Shown here in pieces: positions 26,756-35,816 of a stretch of 64,000 nt of DNA. Origin of the DNA: Phycicoccus sp. M110.8. Lineage in GTDB: Bacteria; Actinomycetota; Actinomycetes; Actinomycetales; Dermatophilaceae. Below the pieces are notes generated by a model. That model saw only the letters and a program-made list of their open reading frames with translations, did no database searches and had not been told where the DNA came from. The stretch lies in contig NZ_JAWDIC010000001.1 of assembly GCF_032464895.1 (NCBI RefSeq), forward strand, positions 1,674,001 through 1,738,000, in the 5' to 3' direction. Both the position numbers and the translations under genes were made by a program. Numbering within the stretch: the stretch's first letter is position 1; each line of letters opens with the position of its first letter.

Positions 26756-27756
26756 GCACAACCCCCACCATCGCCGTCACCATGGGCGACGGCGCCGGCA
26801 TCGGCCCCGAGATCGTGGTGCGCGCGCTGCTCGACCCGGAGGTCACCGGGGGTGCGCACTGCGTGGTGGTGGGTGACGCCCGGCGGCTGCGCACCGCGGC
26901 GGACATCGTCGGCCTGCAGGCCGACGTCGTCGCGGTCGACGGTGTCGCCGACGCCGAGTACACCCCCGGGCGCATCAACGTCATCGACCTCGGCCTGCTG
27001 CCCGAGGACCTGCCGTTCGGCCAGCTGTCGGCCGTCGCCGGCGACGCCGCCTACCACTACATCCGCGTGGCCAGCGAGCTCGCCATGTCCGGCGACGTCC
27101 AGGCCATCTGCACCGCGCCCCTCAACAAGGAGGCCCTGCACGCCGGTGGCCACGTCTTCCCCGGGCACACCGAGCTGCTGGCGAAGCTCACCGACACCCC
27201 CGAGGTGTCGATGATGCTGTCCACACCTCGCGTCAAGGTCATCCACGTGACCACCCACATCGGCCTCATCGACGCCGTGGCCAAGATCGAGCCGGGCCTC
27301 GTCGAGCGCACGATCCGTCGCGGTCACCGCGCCCTGGTCGACGCTGGCGTGAGCCACCCCCGCATCGGCGTCTGCGGCATCAACCCGCACGCCGGCGAGA
27401 ACGGCCTGTTCGGCCACGGCGAGGAGGAGAGCAAGATCAACCCGGGCGTCGAGGCGTGCCGCGCCGACGGCATCGACGTCCACGGTGCCCTGCCCGCCGA
27501 CACGCTGTTCTTCCTCGCGGGTCGCGGCGACTACGACCTCGTCGTCGCGATGTACCACGACCAGGGCCATGGCCCGGTGAAGGTGCTGGGGCTCGAGGCC
27601 GGCGTCAACGTCACGGTGGGGTTGCCCGTCATCCGCACCTCGGTCGACCACGGCACCGCCTTCGACATCGCGGGCAAGGGCATCGCGGACCACCGATCGA
27701 TGGTCGAGGCCCTGCGGCTCGCCCGGGAGATGGCGCCCGAACCCGTCGCCTCGTGA
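26752..27756 (+). CDS. pdxA2: PdxA2-type 4-phospho-D-threonate/erythronate dehydrogenase
   Basis: This 334-residue PdxA-family protein opens VTMGDGAGIGPEIVVRAL. It has the metal-site histidines in GHTELLAKL, HVTTHIGLIDA and MYHDQGHGPVK, and the conserved CTAPLNKEAL and GINPHAGENG segments. Classical PdxA works in vitamin B6 synthesis. The link to a DUF1537 kinase (ATGA overlap) and a DeoR regulator fits the PdxA2 branch, which oxidises 4-phospho-D-threonate or erythronate with loss of CO2. Length is normal. Confidence 0.9.
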   Translation: MSTTPTIAVTMGDGAGIGPEIVVRALLDPEVTGGAHCVVVGDARRLRTAADIVGLQADVVAVDGVADAEYTPGRINVIDLGLLPEDLPFGQLSAVAGDAAYHYIRVASELAMSGDVQAICTAPLNKEALHAGGHVFPGHTELLAKLTDTPEVSMMLSTPRVKVIHVTTHIGLIDAVAKIEPGLVERTIRRGHRALVDAGVSHPRIGVCGINPHAGENGLFGHGEEESKINPGVEACRADGIDVHGALPADTLFFLAGRGDYDLVVAMYHDQGHGPVKVLGLEAGVNVTVGLPVIRTSVDHGTAFDIAGKGIADHRSMVEALRLAREMAPEPVAS

Positions 27757-27785
27757 GCGCCGCGTCGACTAGGGTGCGCCCAACC

Positions 27786-28580
27786 ATGGACAGGCTTCGA
27801 TCCGGACCCCGGCGCGACCGCATCGTGGAGATGGCCTCGTCGAACGGGCTGACCAGCGTCGAGGAGCTCTCGGCCACCTTCGGCGTCACCCCCTCCACGA
27901 TCCGTCGCGACCTCGCCCTGCTCACGACGCAGGGCAAGCTGGCCCGCACCTACGGCGGTGCGCTCAGCCTCGAGCCGCACCCCGAGGCCTCCCTGCGCCA
28001 GCGGCTCGGGCAGGCCCACGCCGCCAAGCGCGCCATCGCGGCCTGGGCCGCCTCGCAGATCGTCCCGGGTGAGAGCGTGCTCCTGGACGGTGGGTCGACG
28101 ACCGCGGCACTCGCCCAGGAGCTGACCGGGCTGCGCCACCTGTCGGTGTCGACCATCGGCCTGCCCGCGCTCGAGGTCCTCGTCGAGGCCGAACCCGCGG
28201 ACCTCGAGATCGTGCTGCTCGGTGGCCGGCTGCGGCCGATGAGCCAGAGCTTCGTCGGGCCCGTCACCGAGCAGGCGCTCGAGCGGATGACCTTCGACCG
28301 GGCCTTCATGGGTGCCGACGGCGTCCGCGCCGACCGCGGCATCAACGAGAAGGACCTCGAGCAGACCCGGCTGAAGGAGCTCATGATGAGCCGCGCCGAC
28401 CACGTCTACGTCCTCGCCGACGCCTCGAAGATCGGCCAGGCCCCGTTCCACGCCTGGGCCGTCATGCCGGCCCGCTGGACCCTGGTCACCGACTCCGGGG
28501 TCGACCCGGCCGCCCTCGAGCCGTTCCGCGCCAAGGGCATCGACGTCGAGGTGGCGCCCGACCTGCCGGGCACCGACTGA
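27786..28580 (+). CDS. DeoR-family transcriptional repressor
   Basis: This 264-residue protein has the DeoR HTH at about 6-60 (RRDRIVEMASSNGLTSVEEL, then FGVTPSTIRRDLALL) and the sugar-phosphate isomerase-like effector domain with LLDGGSTTAALAQEL and FMGADGVRADRGI. Such repressors sense phosphorylated sugars. It lies 29 bases after pdxA2 and closes the rightward operon. The paired TTGCGC-N5-GCGCAA sites are its likely targets, and phosphorylated four-carbon acids or dihydroxyacetone phosphate its likely effector; both points are inference. ATG 27786 is used. Confidence 0.92.
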   Translation: MDRLRSGPRRDRIVEMASSNGLTSVEELSATFGVTPSTIRRDLALLTTQGKLARTYGGALSLEPHPEASLRQRLGQAHAAKRAIAAWAASQIVPGESVLLDGGSTTAALAQELTGLRHLSVSTIGLPALEVLVEAEPADLEIVLLGGRLRPMSQSFVGPVTEQALERMTFDRAFMGADGVRADRGINEKDLEQTRLKELMMSRADHVYVLADASKIGQAPFHAWAVMPARWTLVTDSGVDPAALEPFRAKGIDVEVAPDLPGTD

Positions 28581-28610
28581 CCGCCGCCCCCACGTCGGTA
28601 CCGTGGCGCG

Positions 28611-30008
28611 GTGCGCACCGCAGGAGGGGACGTTCCGGAGCAGCCGGGCCCGGAGCAGGACGGCCCCGAGCAGGTCGGCTCGGGCCAGGCCGGCGACGTC
28701 CTGCGGCTGGCGGTCCCTGCCTTCCTCGCCCTCGTCGCCGAACCGCTCTTCCTGCTCGCCGACTCGGCGATCATCGGCCACCTCGGTACCGCCCAACTGG
28801 CCGGCCTCGGCGTCGCCAGCGCCACCCTCATCACCGCGGCGAACATCTTCGTCTTCCTCGCCTACGGCACCACCTCCATCGTGGCCCGGCAGGTCGGGGC
28901 GGGCAGCGAGCGCGGTGCCCTGACCGCAGGGGTGGACGGCACCTGGCTCGCGGTCGGGCTCGGGGCGCTGACCGCCGTCGCGGTGGGCCTGGCCGCCGAG
29001 CCGCTGTGCCGCCTCTTCGGGGCCTCGGACGCCGCCATCGACTACGCCGCGACCTACCTGCGGATCTCCGCGCTCGGCATCCCGGCCATGCTCGTCGCGC
29101 TCGCCGCGACCGGGGTCCTGCGCGGGCTGCAGGACACGCGCACCCCGCTCGTCGCCTCGGTCGTTGGTTTCACGTCGAACATCGCCCTCAACCTGCTCTT
29201 CGTCTACGGCTTCCACTGGGGCATCGCCGGCTCGGCCTGGGGCACCGTGATCGCCCAGACCGGCATGGCCGCCGGGCTCGCGGCCGTGCTCGTCGGCCAC
29301 GCCCGCCGCGCCGGCGCGACCCTGCACCCCCACCCGGGGCGGGTCCTGCGGGCCGGGCTCACCGGCATACCGCTGCTCGTGCGGACCCTGGCGCTGCGGG
29401 CGATCCTCCTGCTCACCACGTGGGTCGCCGCCGGGCTCGGCGACGTGCCGCTCGCGTCGCACCAGGTCGCGACGACGGTGTGGAGCTTCCTGGCCTTCGC
29501 GCTCGACGCCCTCGCGATCGCCGCTCAGGCGCTCACCGGCAAGGCGCTCGGGGCCGGTGACGTGGTGGCTGCGCGCTCGGCCACGACCCTGATGCTGCGC
29601 TGGGGGGTCTGGGGCGGCGCCGTCCTGGGCCTGCTGCTGCTGGCGGTCCACCGCCTGCTGCCGGCGCTGTTCACCTCGGACCCGGCCGTCCGCTCGGCCC
29701 TCGCCGCGGCCCTGGTCGTCGTCGCCCTCGGCCAGCCGCTGGCCGGGTACGTCTTCGTGGTGGACGGCGTCCTCATCGGCGCCGGCGACGGCCGCTGGCT
29801 GGCGGGCGCGATGGCCGCGACGCTCGTGCTCTACGCGCCGCTGGCGGTGTGGGTCCACCTCGCCGGCGACGACCTGCTCGCCCACGGGGCGCCGTATGCC
29901 GTGACGGTGCTGTGGGTGGTGTTCACGGCGTTCATGGCGATCCGGGCCGCGTTCTTCTGGTGGCGGGTCCGCGGCGACGCCTGGGTCGTCACCGGCGCCT
30001 CCCGCTGA
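28611..30008 (+). CDS. MATE-family efflux transporter (DinF-like)
   Basis: This 465-residue protein has 12 predicted helices in two six-helix halves. VAEPLFLLADSAIIGHLGTA and LITAANIFVFLAYGTTSIVA are typical of the DinF branch of MATE exporters, and the mirrored second half begins near LVRTLALRAILLLTTW with LASHQVATTVWSFL. A Gln/Glu/Gly/Pro-rich leader of about 28 residues precedes helix one. These pumps export cationic compounds with Na+ or H+. The start is the GTG at 28611; no strong ribosome-binding site is seen. It ends at a bidirectional hairpin. Confidence 0.9.
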   Translation: MRTAGGDVPEQPGPEQDGPEQVGSGQAGDVLRLAVPAFLALVAEPLFLLADSAIIGHLGTAQLAGLGVASATLITAANIFVFLAYGTTSIVARQVGAGSERGALTAGVDGTWLAVGLGALTAVAVGLAAEPLCRLFGASDAAIDYAATYLRISALGIPAMLVALAATGVLRGLQDTRTPLVASVVGFTSNIALNLLFVYGFHWGIAGSAWGTVIAQTGMAAGLAAVLVGHARRAGATLHPHPGRVLRAGLTGIPLLVRTLALRAILLLTTWVAAGLGDVPLASHQVATTVWSFLAFALDALAIAAQALTGKALGAGDVVAARSATTLMLRWGVWGGAVLGLLLLAVHRLLPALFTSDPAVRSALAAALVVVALGQPLAGYVFVVDGVLIGAGDGRWLAGAMAATLVLYAPLAVWVHLAGDDLLAHGAPYAVTVLWVVFTAFMAIRAAFFWWRVRGDAWVVTGASR

Positions 30009-30050
30009 GGCTCCCTCCCGCAACCCCTCCGCGGCGACCTCTCGGCACTT

Positions 30051-30090
30051 GGGTGCCCAGACGGGCGGATTCCCGCCCGTCTGGGCACCC
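30051..30090. terminator. Bidirectional terminator hairpin
   Basis: A perfect 18-base stem (GGGTGCCCAGACGGGCGG at 30051-30068 and its complement at 30073-30090) closes a 4-base loop. It lies between the convergent MATE and gamma-glutamyltransferase genes and can serve both strands. No strong T-tract is present on either side. Confidence 0.8.
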
Positions 30091-30118
30091 GATCCCGCAG
30101 CGGGGACAGGCGCGCAGG

Positions 30119-31645
30119 TCAGGCGGAGACGCGGGTGGCGGCCTCGCGGCGGGGGTCGCCGGCAGCGGCCAGGGTGCCGCCGGAGTCCCGCCACGCGGCA
30201 CCGACCCCACCGAAGAACATCGAGCGCGGCCCGTGCGAGTACGCCGGGAGCCCGAGTGCCCCGATGGCGGCCACCAGCGCCTCGTCGTCCTCGTGGTCGA
30301 CCTGCACGTCCCCGTCGAGCACCCGCACGTGCACCCGTGGGGCGTCGATCGCCTCCTGCACCGGGTCGCCGTGCAGGCAGTGCCGGGCCAGGACCTGCAT
30401 CAGCGCCGTCGTGATCCGGTCGGCGCCGGGGCTGCCGACGGCGAGCACTGAGCCGTCGTGCGCCCGGGCCACCGAGGGCGCCATGTTCGAGGCGAGCCGG
30501 GTGCCGGGCTCGAGGGCGTGCAGGCCGAGCCGGTTGAGCTCGGGCTCGCCGAGGCAGTTGTTGAGCATCATCCCCGTGCCCGGCACGGTCGCCCCCGACC
30601 CGTACCCGCTCGAGGCCGTGATCGCGCACACCGTCCCGTCGCTGTCGGCCGCCGACACGTGCGCCGTCGACGAGGACGTGGGCAGGCCCGCGAGGCCGTG
30701 ACGCTCGACCGCCTCGAGCAGCGCGTACCCGTCCTCCTCCAGGTCGGTCGACAGGTCGTGCACCCGGGTGCGGTAGGTCAGGACCCGCCGCTGCACCTCG
30801 ACCACCCAGGCCCAGTCCCAGCCCTCGGCCGCTGCGAGCTCGCCCAGCATCACCGCGAGCATCGGGCCGCCCACCGACGGCGGCGGGTTCGTCGCGAGGT
30901 CCCAGTCGCCGAGCCGGATCCGCAGCGGGGTGCGCACCTGCGCCCGGTATGCCGTGAGGTCCGCGGCCGTGACCAGCCCGCCGCGCTCATGCATGTCGGC
31001 CGCGATCCGGGCGCCGAGGTCGCCGGTGTACAGGCTGCGCGCACCCTCGGCACCGATGTGCTCGAGGGTGGTCGCGAGGTCCGGGTTGCGGACGAGGTCG
31101 CCCGCCTGCACCGGGCTGCCGTCCGCCCGGCGCACGAGTGGCCGGGTGTGCGGGTCCCAGCCGAAGACGCTCTCCCCCGTCAGCGCGAGGTAGCTCGCGG
31201 CCGCCGCGCCCACGGCATACCCGTCCCGCGCAGCGGTGACGCCCGGGGCCAGGACCTCGCGCCACGGCGCGGTCCCGTGGCGGTCGTGGGCAACCCCCAG
31301 GGCCGCGAACGCGCCGGGGGTGGCGACGCTGCCGTGCCCGGCGTACAGGGTGAGCCCGCCGCCGTAGCTGGTGGTGACCTCGCGCAGTCCGGTCCCGAAC
31401 CGTTCGCGCGGCAGGCCCCGGCCCGGCATCTCGACGTTGCCGTCGACCACCTCGGGTTCGCCGCCGGCAGGCCACACAGTGACGAACGCGCCGCCGAGCA
31501 CCGACACGATCCCGGGCTCGGTCGTCATCGCCGCGACCATGGCCGCGATGGCTGCGTCCACCGCGTTCCCCCCGGCCGCGGCTGCCGCCATCCCCGCGTC
31601 GGCGGAGACCGGACCCGTCGCCGCCACCGCCACCCGCCTGCCCAT
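30119..31645 (-). CDS. Gamma-glutamyltransferase family protein
   Basis: This 508-residue Ntn-hydrolase has the large-subunit opening AGMAAAAAGGNAVDAAIAAM, the autocatalytic Thr327 in TSSSTAHVS, and the small-subunit features GYGSGATVPGTGMMLNN and SNMAPSV. Cleavage before Thr327 would give the two subunits. It transfers or hydrolyses gamma-glutamyl groups. No signal peptide is seen, unlike many bacterial enzymes, so a cytosolic role is likely. Overall length is a little short for the family. ATG 31645 is used; an ATG three codons upstream is possible. Confidence 0.87.
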   Translation of the reverse strand: MGRRVAVAATGPVSADAGMAAAAAGGNAVDAAIAAMVAAMTTEPGIVSVLGGAFVTVWPAGGEPEVVDGNVEMPGRGLPRERFGTGLREVTTSYGGGLTLYAGHGSVATPGAFAALGVAHDRHGTAPWREVLAPGVTAARDGYAVGAAAASYLALTGESVFGWDPHTRPLVRRADGSPVQAGDLVRNPDLATTLEHIGAEGARSLYTGDLGARIAADMHERGGLVTAADLTAYRAQVRTPLRIRLGDWDLATNPPPSVGGPMLAVMLGELAAAEGWDWAWVVEVQRRVLTYRTRVHDLSTDLEEDGYALLEAVERHGLAGLPTSSSTAHVSAADSDGTVCAITASSGYGSGATVPGTGMMLNNCLGEPELNRLGLHALEPGTRLASNMAPSVARAHDGSVLAVGSPGADRITTALMQVLARHCLHGDPVQEAIDAPRVHVRVLDGDVQVDHEDDEALVAAIGALGLPAYSHGPRSMFFGGVGAAWRDSGGTLAAAGDPRREAATRVSA

Positions 31646-31759
31646 GCGGACCATCCTGACCCGACCGGTCGGTCCGCGCCACGCCACGACCGCGGGACGG
31701 CACGGTCGGCACGGTCGGCAAGGGACGCGCGGGAGCTCAGGGCGTCGCCGCCCTGCCGG

Positions 31760-32275
31760 TCACCAGGTGCCGCGGTGCACGACCTCGTCGAAGGGTCGCC
31801 GGTCCAGCCGGGTGAGCACCGCGAGCGGCTTGTCCGCGGGGTAGCCGACCGACAGCACGTAGGCGAGGAACCGCCCGTCGGGGAAGCCGAGCACCGCCCG
31901 CGCCTGGCGCTGGTCCGTGGCCGCGGCGTGCCCCGTCCCGATGCCCAGGTCTGCCGCCGCGACGGTCATCGCGTCGGTGGCCTGGCCCAGGTCGTACTGG
32001 AGCAGCCCGGCCTGGCGCTCGTCCTCCGGCTGCGGGGCGACCAGCGCGATGGCGGCGGCCGCCCCCGCCACGTGGCCGGCGCCCTGCCAGACCTTGGCGA
32101 GCTCGGCCAGCTGCGCCCTGTCGGTCACGACCACGAAGTCCCACGGCTGCCAGTTGCCGGCCGAGGGCGCGCGCCTGCCCGCGTCGAGGATCCGGTCGAG
32201 CGCGTCATCGGGAACCGGCTGGCTGCTGAACCGCCTGACGTTGCGTCTCGCCCGCAGGGCGTCCCACGTCTCCAT
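31760..32275 (-). CDS. Nitroreductase-family protein
   Basis: This 171-residue FMN-dependent nitroreductase starts METWDALRARRNVRRFSSQP, the family's Arg-rich FMN phosphate contact, followed by APSAGNWQPWDFVVV. GIGTGHAAATDQ is the second cofactor-contact segment. Length is that of short single-domain members. It lies downstream of the rplI terminator, so it probably has its own promoter, and upstream of the gamma-glutamyltransferase gene with 114 bases between. The substrate is unknown. Confidence 0.9.
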   Translation of the reverse strand: METWDALRARRNVRRFSSQPVPDDALDRILDAGRRAPSAGNWQPWDFVVVTDRAQLAELAKVWQGAGHVAGAAAAIALVAPQPEDERQAGLLQYDLGQATDAMTVAAADLGIGTGHAAATDQRQARAVLGFPDGRFLAYVLSVGYPADKPLAVLTRLDRRPFDEVVHRGTW

Positions 32276-32308
32276 GGAGTCATGGTGCGCCCGGACGGCG
32301 GCAGACGA

Positions 32309-32342
32309 AAGGGCCCGACCCCCGTGAGGGGATCGGGCCCTT
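32309..32342 (-). terminator. Terminator of the rpsF-rplI operon
   Basis: Arms AAGGGCCCGA (32309-32318) and TCGGGCCCTT (32333-32342) pair perfectly and enclose a second CCCC/GGGG helix with a GTGA tip. On the reverse strand the stem ends with CTTTCG, giving a short T-run. It separates rplI from the nitroreductase gene. Confidence 0.85.
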
Positions 32343-32450
32343 GTCGACCTGGTGTCGTCAGCCCTCGCTCAGCCGGCACTCACCCGGCTGACTCCTCGAC
32401 CCTGCGGGCCTCCCTCGCCGGAGCTCGGTCGGGTCCTCGGGCCGTCGTCG

Positions 32451-32897
32451 TCAGCCCGCGACGACGTCGAGCTTGACCGTGGCCTGCACCTCGGGGTGCA
32501 GCCGGACGGTCGCCTGGTGCGAGCCCACCGACTTGATCGGGGTGGGGATCTCGATCCGGCGGCGGTCGAGCTCCGGGCCACCGGCAGCCTTGACGGCGTC
32601 GGCGACGTCGGCGGGCGAGACCGCACCGAACAGGCGGCCGGACTGGCCGGCGTGGGCGACGACCTTGACGGTGCCGTTCTCGAGGTTGCCCTTGATGGAC
32701 TTGGCCTCCTCGAGGGTCTTCACCTCGCGGACCTCACGGCCCTTGGCGATGGCGTCGACCTGCTTCTGCCCGCCCTTGGTCCACGCGGTGGCCAGGCCAC
32801 GGCGGAACAGGAAGTTGCGGGCGTAGCCGTCCTTGACGTCGACGACGTCACCGGCGGTGCCGAGGCTGCTCACCTCGTGCGTCAGGATGACCTTCAT
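32451..32897 (-). CDS. rplI: 50S ribosomal protein L9
   Basis: This 148-residue protein has the L9 N-domain [20 protein letters not shown] with [16 protein letters not shown], the long connecting helix and the C-terminal domain with [16 protein letters not shown] and [17 protein letters not shown]. It binds 23S rRNA at the base of the L1 stalk. It is the last gene of rpsF-ssb-rpsR-rplI and is followed by a strong hairpin. The length is standard. Confidence 0.98.
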   Translation of the reverse strand: MKVILTHEVSSLGTAGDVVDVKDGYARNFLFRRGLATAWTKGGQKQVDAIAKGREVREVKTLEEAKSIKGNLENGTVKVVAHAGQSGRLFGAVSPADVADAVKAAGGPELDRRRIEIPTPIKSVGSHQATVRLHPEVQATVKLDVVAG

Positions 32898-32922
32898 GTC
32901 AGTTCCTTCCTAGCGCCCGAGC

Positions 32923-33159
32923 TCAGCGGGACGAGCTGGAGTAGGGCAGCAGCGCCATCTCGCGGGCGTTCTTGACCGCGGTGGCGATGAGCCGCTGCTC
33001 CTGGACGGACACACCGGTCACCCGGCGAGCGCGGATCTTGCCGCGGTCGGAGATGAACTTGCGCAGCAGCGCAGTGTCCTTGTAGTCGATGTTCTCGACC
33101 TTCGCCGCCTTCAGCGGGTTGGCCTTCTTCTTGGGCTTGCGCACAACGGGCTTGGCCAT
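32923..33159 (-). CDS. rpsR: 30S ribosomal protein S18, zinc-free form
   Basis: This 78-residue S18 contains [19 protein letters not shown] and [19 protein letters not shown]. The CxxC-type zinc ligands of the C+ form are absent: the usual cysteine stretch reads [12 protein letters not shown] and no Cys occurs in the whole protein. Such C-minus S18 proteins are usual in the main operon of Micrococcales. It binds 16S rRNA with S6. It lies between ssb and rplI. Confidence 0.97.
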   Translation of the reverse strand: MAKPVVRKPKKKANPLKAAKVENIDYKDTALLRKFISDRGKIRARRVTGVSVQEQRLIATAVKNAREMALLPYSSSSR

Positions 33160-33311
33160 CGTGGTGCTCTCCTTCGAGTTTCAGGATGAGCCCTGGTTCC
33201 CCAGGGATGGTGGTGGTGCTGTCTTGCTGGAGGTATGCCCCGTGCTCACCGCGAGCGGTGCGCCGCCGGCATACCGGGTGATCCGGACCGAGGGGTCAGG
33301 CGCCGGGTCGG

Positions 33312-33866
33312 TCAGAACGGGGGCTCGTCGTAGGACGGGGCCTGGCCCCATCCACCGCCCTGCTGGCCGCCACCCTGCTGCTGGCCGCCCTGGTTGCCAC
33401 CGGAGGGACCGGTCGCCCAGGGGTCGTCCTGCTGCTGGCCGCCGCCGTAGCCGCCGCCCTGCTGGCCGCCACCGCCGAAGCCACCGCCGCCACCGCCGGA
33501 GCGCTGGGTCTTGTTGACCTTGGCCGTCGCGTACCGCAGCGAGGGGCCGACCTCGTCGACCTCCATCTCGATGACGGTGCGCTTCTCGCCCTCCTTGGTC
33601 TCGTACGAGCGAGACTTCAGGCGGCCGGTGACGATGACCCGGGTGCCACGCTGCAGCGACTCGGCGACGTTCTCCGCCGCGTCACGCCACACCGAGCAGC
33701 GCATGAACAGCGTCTCGCCGTCCTTCCACTCGTTGCTCTGCCGGTCGAACTGCCGCGGCGTCGAGGCCACGGTGAAGTTCGCGACGGCAGCGCCCGAGGG
33801 GGTGAAGCGCAGCTCGGGGTCGCCGGTGATGTTGCCGATGACGGTGATGACGGTGTCGCCAGCCAT
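33312..33866 (-). CDS. ssb: Single-stranded DNA-binding protein
   Basis: This 184-residue protein has the OB-fold (residues 1-110) with [20 protein letters not shown] and [19 protein letters not shown] flexible Gly/Gln-rich region (about 120-175) follows, and the acidic tip DEPPF recruits partner proteins. It is the essential actinobacterial SsbA-type protein from its position between rpsF and rpsR. GTG/ATG choice is clear: ATG 33866 with the conserved start [12 protein letters not shown]. Confidence 0.97.
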   Translation of the reverse strand: MAGDTVITVIGNITGDPELRFTPSGAAVANFTVASTPRQFDRQSNEWKDGETLFMRCSVWRDAAENVAESLQRGTRVIVTGRLKSRSYETKEGEKRTVIEMEVDEVGPSLRYATAKVNKTQRSGGGGGGFGGGGQQGGGYGGGQQQDDPWATGPSGGNQGGQQQGGGQQGGGWGQAPSYDEPPF

Positions 33867-33938
33867 GGAGCGTGTCCCCTGTTCGTGTCAGGTGGTCCGG
33901 GTCGCGCGGTGCGGGACCTGGGTTCGGATCGGTGCTGC

Positions 33939-34226
33939 TCAGGCGCCGGGGCGCAGGAGCTTGGTGCGCATGACCGACTCGTTCAGGCCGAGCTGGCGGT
34001 CCAGCTCCTTGGCCGTGGCCGGCTCAGCGGTGAAGTTGACGACGGCGTAGATGCCCTCGGACTTCTTCTTGATGTCGTAGGCCAGGCGACGACGGCCCCA
34101 GACGTCGACGTTGTCGACGGTGCCCTTGTCCTTGGTCACGACGGTGAGGAACTTGTCGAGCGAGGGAGCGACCGTGCGGTCGTCCAGCTCGGGGTCGAGG
34201 ATGACCATCAGTTCGTACTGACGCAT
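33939..34226 (-). CDS. rpsF: 30S ribosomal protein S6
   Basis: This 95-residue S6 starts [19 protein letters not shown] and holds [21 protein letters not shown] and [11 protein letters not shown]. It pairs with S18 on the 30S platform. AAAGGAGG lies about 11 bases before the ATG at 34226. It is the first gene of the ribosomal operon, behind a 168-base leader region with a hairpin. Confidence 0.98.
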   Translation of the reverse strand: MRQYELMVILDPELDDRTVAPSLDKFLTVVTKDKGTVDNVDVWGRRRLAYDIKKKSEGIYAVVNFTAEPATAKELDRQLGLNESVMRTKLLRPGA

Positions 34227-34394
34227 GCTGGTAACCCGCCTCCTTTGGTCTGTGGCGGTCACGGTCCTTCCGTGACAGGAGGGTTGCAGTGCGATCCCCC
34301 GCCGGCTCGTGCCGTGGGGGAACCTGACAAGGGTACCGGCCCGCGACGACAACTCCGAATCGTTCTCCACAGGCCCGGCCGAGCCGGGCCCGCC
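34227..34394 (-). promoter_or_regulatory. rpsF promoter and leader with hairpin
   Basis: On the reverse strand TACCCT (about 34333-34338) is a candidate -10 of the rpsF operon, although no good -35 is seen. The leader then contains a perfect 7-base hairpin, GTCACGG/CCGTGAC with a 5-base loop, at 34258-34276. Many bacteria have an S6:S18-binding RNA in this leader; a CACGGCACGAGCC segment near 34300-34312 could be part of one, which I cannot confirm by eye. Confidence 0.4.
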
Positions 34395-35816
34395 TCAGGT
34401 GATCCGCACGAGCAGCCGGTCGGGTGCCCCCGCGAAGTCGCCGGCGAGCTCATCGTCGTCCTCCTCGTCGTCGACGTCGTCGACGGCCGCACTGGTGTCC
34501 TCACCGGGCGGGGCGTATGCCGTGGGCACGGGTTCACGTCGCGCCGGCACGGCCGCGTGGGTGCGCCAGACCCGGACGACCAGCCAGGCGACCCCGGCCA
34601 CGCGGAGCAGCAGGAACACGGCATACCAGCCCGGCGGGAGGCCGCGGTTGGGCGTGGACAGTCCCGCGACGTACAGCCACACCATGGCGAAGTGCAGCGC
34701 CTCGGCGCCTGCCCACACCAGGTGGTCGCGCCAGCGCAGGCCGCACAGGGCGACCAGCGGCACCAGCCACAGCGACGCCTGGACCGGGAACGCCTTGCCG
34801 GTGAGCAGCACGAGGGCCACCAGCACCAGCGACACCTGCGCCAGCGTGGGGCGCGGGCCCGGGCGCAGGGCGAAGACGGTGCCCGCCAGCAGCGCGAGCA
34901 CGCCGGTGGCGATCGAGAGCAGGGTGGCGAGGCCGGGGGGCAGCGGGTCCAGGCCGACCAGCTGCGGCAGCATCCACACCGAGCCGAGCCCGGGCGCGCT
35001 CTGCCACCACACGTCGATGCTGCGCAGGATCGCGCCGGGGTTGCCGAGCAGGAACGGGACCAGCACGACGGCGACGGCGACGACGGCCCCGAGCAGCGCG
35101 CGGCCCACCGCGGCGAACCGCCCGGTGCGGACGCCGAGCAGCAGCAGCGCGAGCAGGACGAGCAGCGGGTAGGTGCGGGCCGTGACGGCCAGGCCCAGCA
35201 GGACTCCCGCGGCCAGCGGTTGGCGTCGCGCCCACAGCCACAGCCCGGCGCTCACCAGCACCACCCCGAAGAGGTCGACCGACACCATCGCGGCGAGCAG
35301 CAGCACCGGGCTGAGGGCGACGTGCGCCGCCAGGGCCGCGTGCCGGGGGCGGGTGGCGGCCGTCAGCCAGACGATGCCGAGCGCGCAGGCCGTGGCCACG
35401 ACCGCCCAGAGCAGGACGAACCAGCGGGTCTGGTCGAGGAACGCGCCGTCCGGGACCAGTCCGCCCAGCAGCGCGAGCAGGCTCCCGCTGAGCACCGGGT
35501 GGTCCGACGTGGTGCCCGATCCGGTGAGGTAGGAGCCGAGCCCGTCGTGCAGGCGGCCCAGCTGGTAGAGCGACGGCAGGTCGGAGAAGCAGCCGTGCCA
35601 GAACTGGTCCGACCCCGCCCAGCCCTTCTGGATGCAGTGCGACCGCTGGAGCACCGACAGCGCCATGGTGACCGCCGCCGCGACCAGCAGCGGCAGCACC
35701 GTGGCCGGCCACGACGCGGCCCGGGCGGACGCGTGCCGGCCGAGCGGGCCGCCCGCGAGGGCCAGCGCGTCGCCCGGCAGACCCTGGTCCTGCCGCTCCG
35801 GGGCCGCCGCCGTCAC
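34395..35816 (-). CDS. GT87-like integral membrane glycosyltransferase
   Basis: This 473-residue protein has about 11-12 membrane helices and the look of GT-C polyprenol-dependent mannosyltransferases (GT87, DUF2029). The outer loop after helix one carries QFWHGCFSDLPSLYQLGRL, and HALSPVL-like and TARTYPLLVLLALL helices follow. The C-terminus has an acidic cytoplasmic tail, VDDVDDEEDDDELAGD. Actinobacterial homologues stand beside ponA and are linked to cell-envelope mannosylation. It begins at a GTG overlapping the PBP stop as GTGA, so it is co-translated with it. Confidence 0.82.
   Translation of the reverse strand: MTAAAPERQDQGLPGDALALAGGPLGRHASARAASWPATVLPLLVAAAVTMALSVLQRSHCIQKGWAGSDQFWHGCFSDLPSLYQLGRLHDGLGSYLTGSGTTSDHPVLSGSLLALLGGLVPDGAFLDQTRWFVLLWAVVATACALGIVWLTAATRPRHAALAAHVALSPVLLLAAMVSVDLFGVVLVSAGLWLWARRQPLAAGVLLGLAVTARTYPLLVLLALLLLGVRTGRFAAVGRALLGAVVAVAVVLVPFLLGNPGAILRSIDVWWQSAPGLGSVWMLPQLVGLDPLPPGLATLLSIATGVLALLAGTVFALRPGPRPTLAQVSLVLVALVLLTGKAFPVQASLWLVPLVALCGLRWRDHLVWAGAEALHFAMVWLYVAGLSTPNRGLPPGWYAVFLLLRVAGVAWLVVRVWRTHAAVPARREPVPTAYAPPGEDTSAAVDDVDDEEDDDELAGDFAGAPDRLLVRIT

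Noticed and set aside
33232-33275. GGTATGCC ... GGCATACC inverted pair between ssb and rpsR as a dedicated hairpin
   Set aside because: The arms are 28 bases apart and are two copies of the dispersed word found all over the window, so chance pairing is the simpler explanation.
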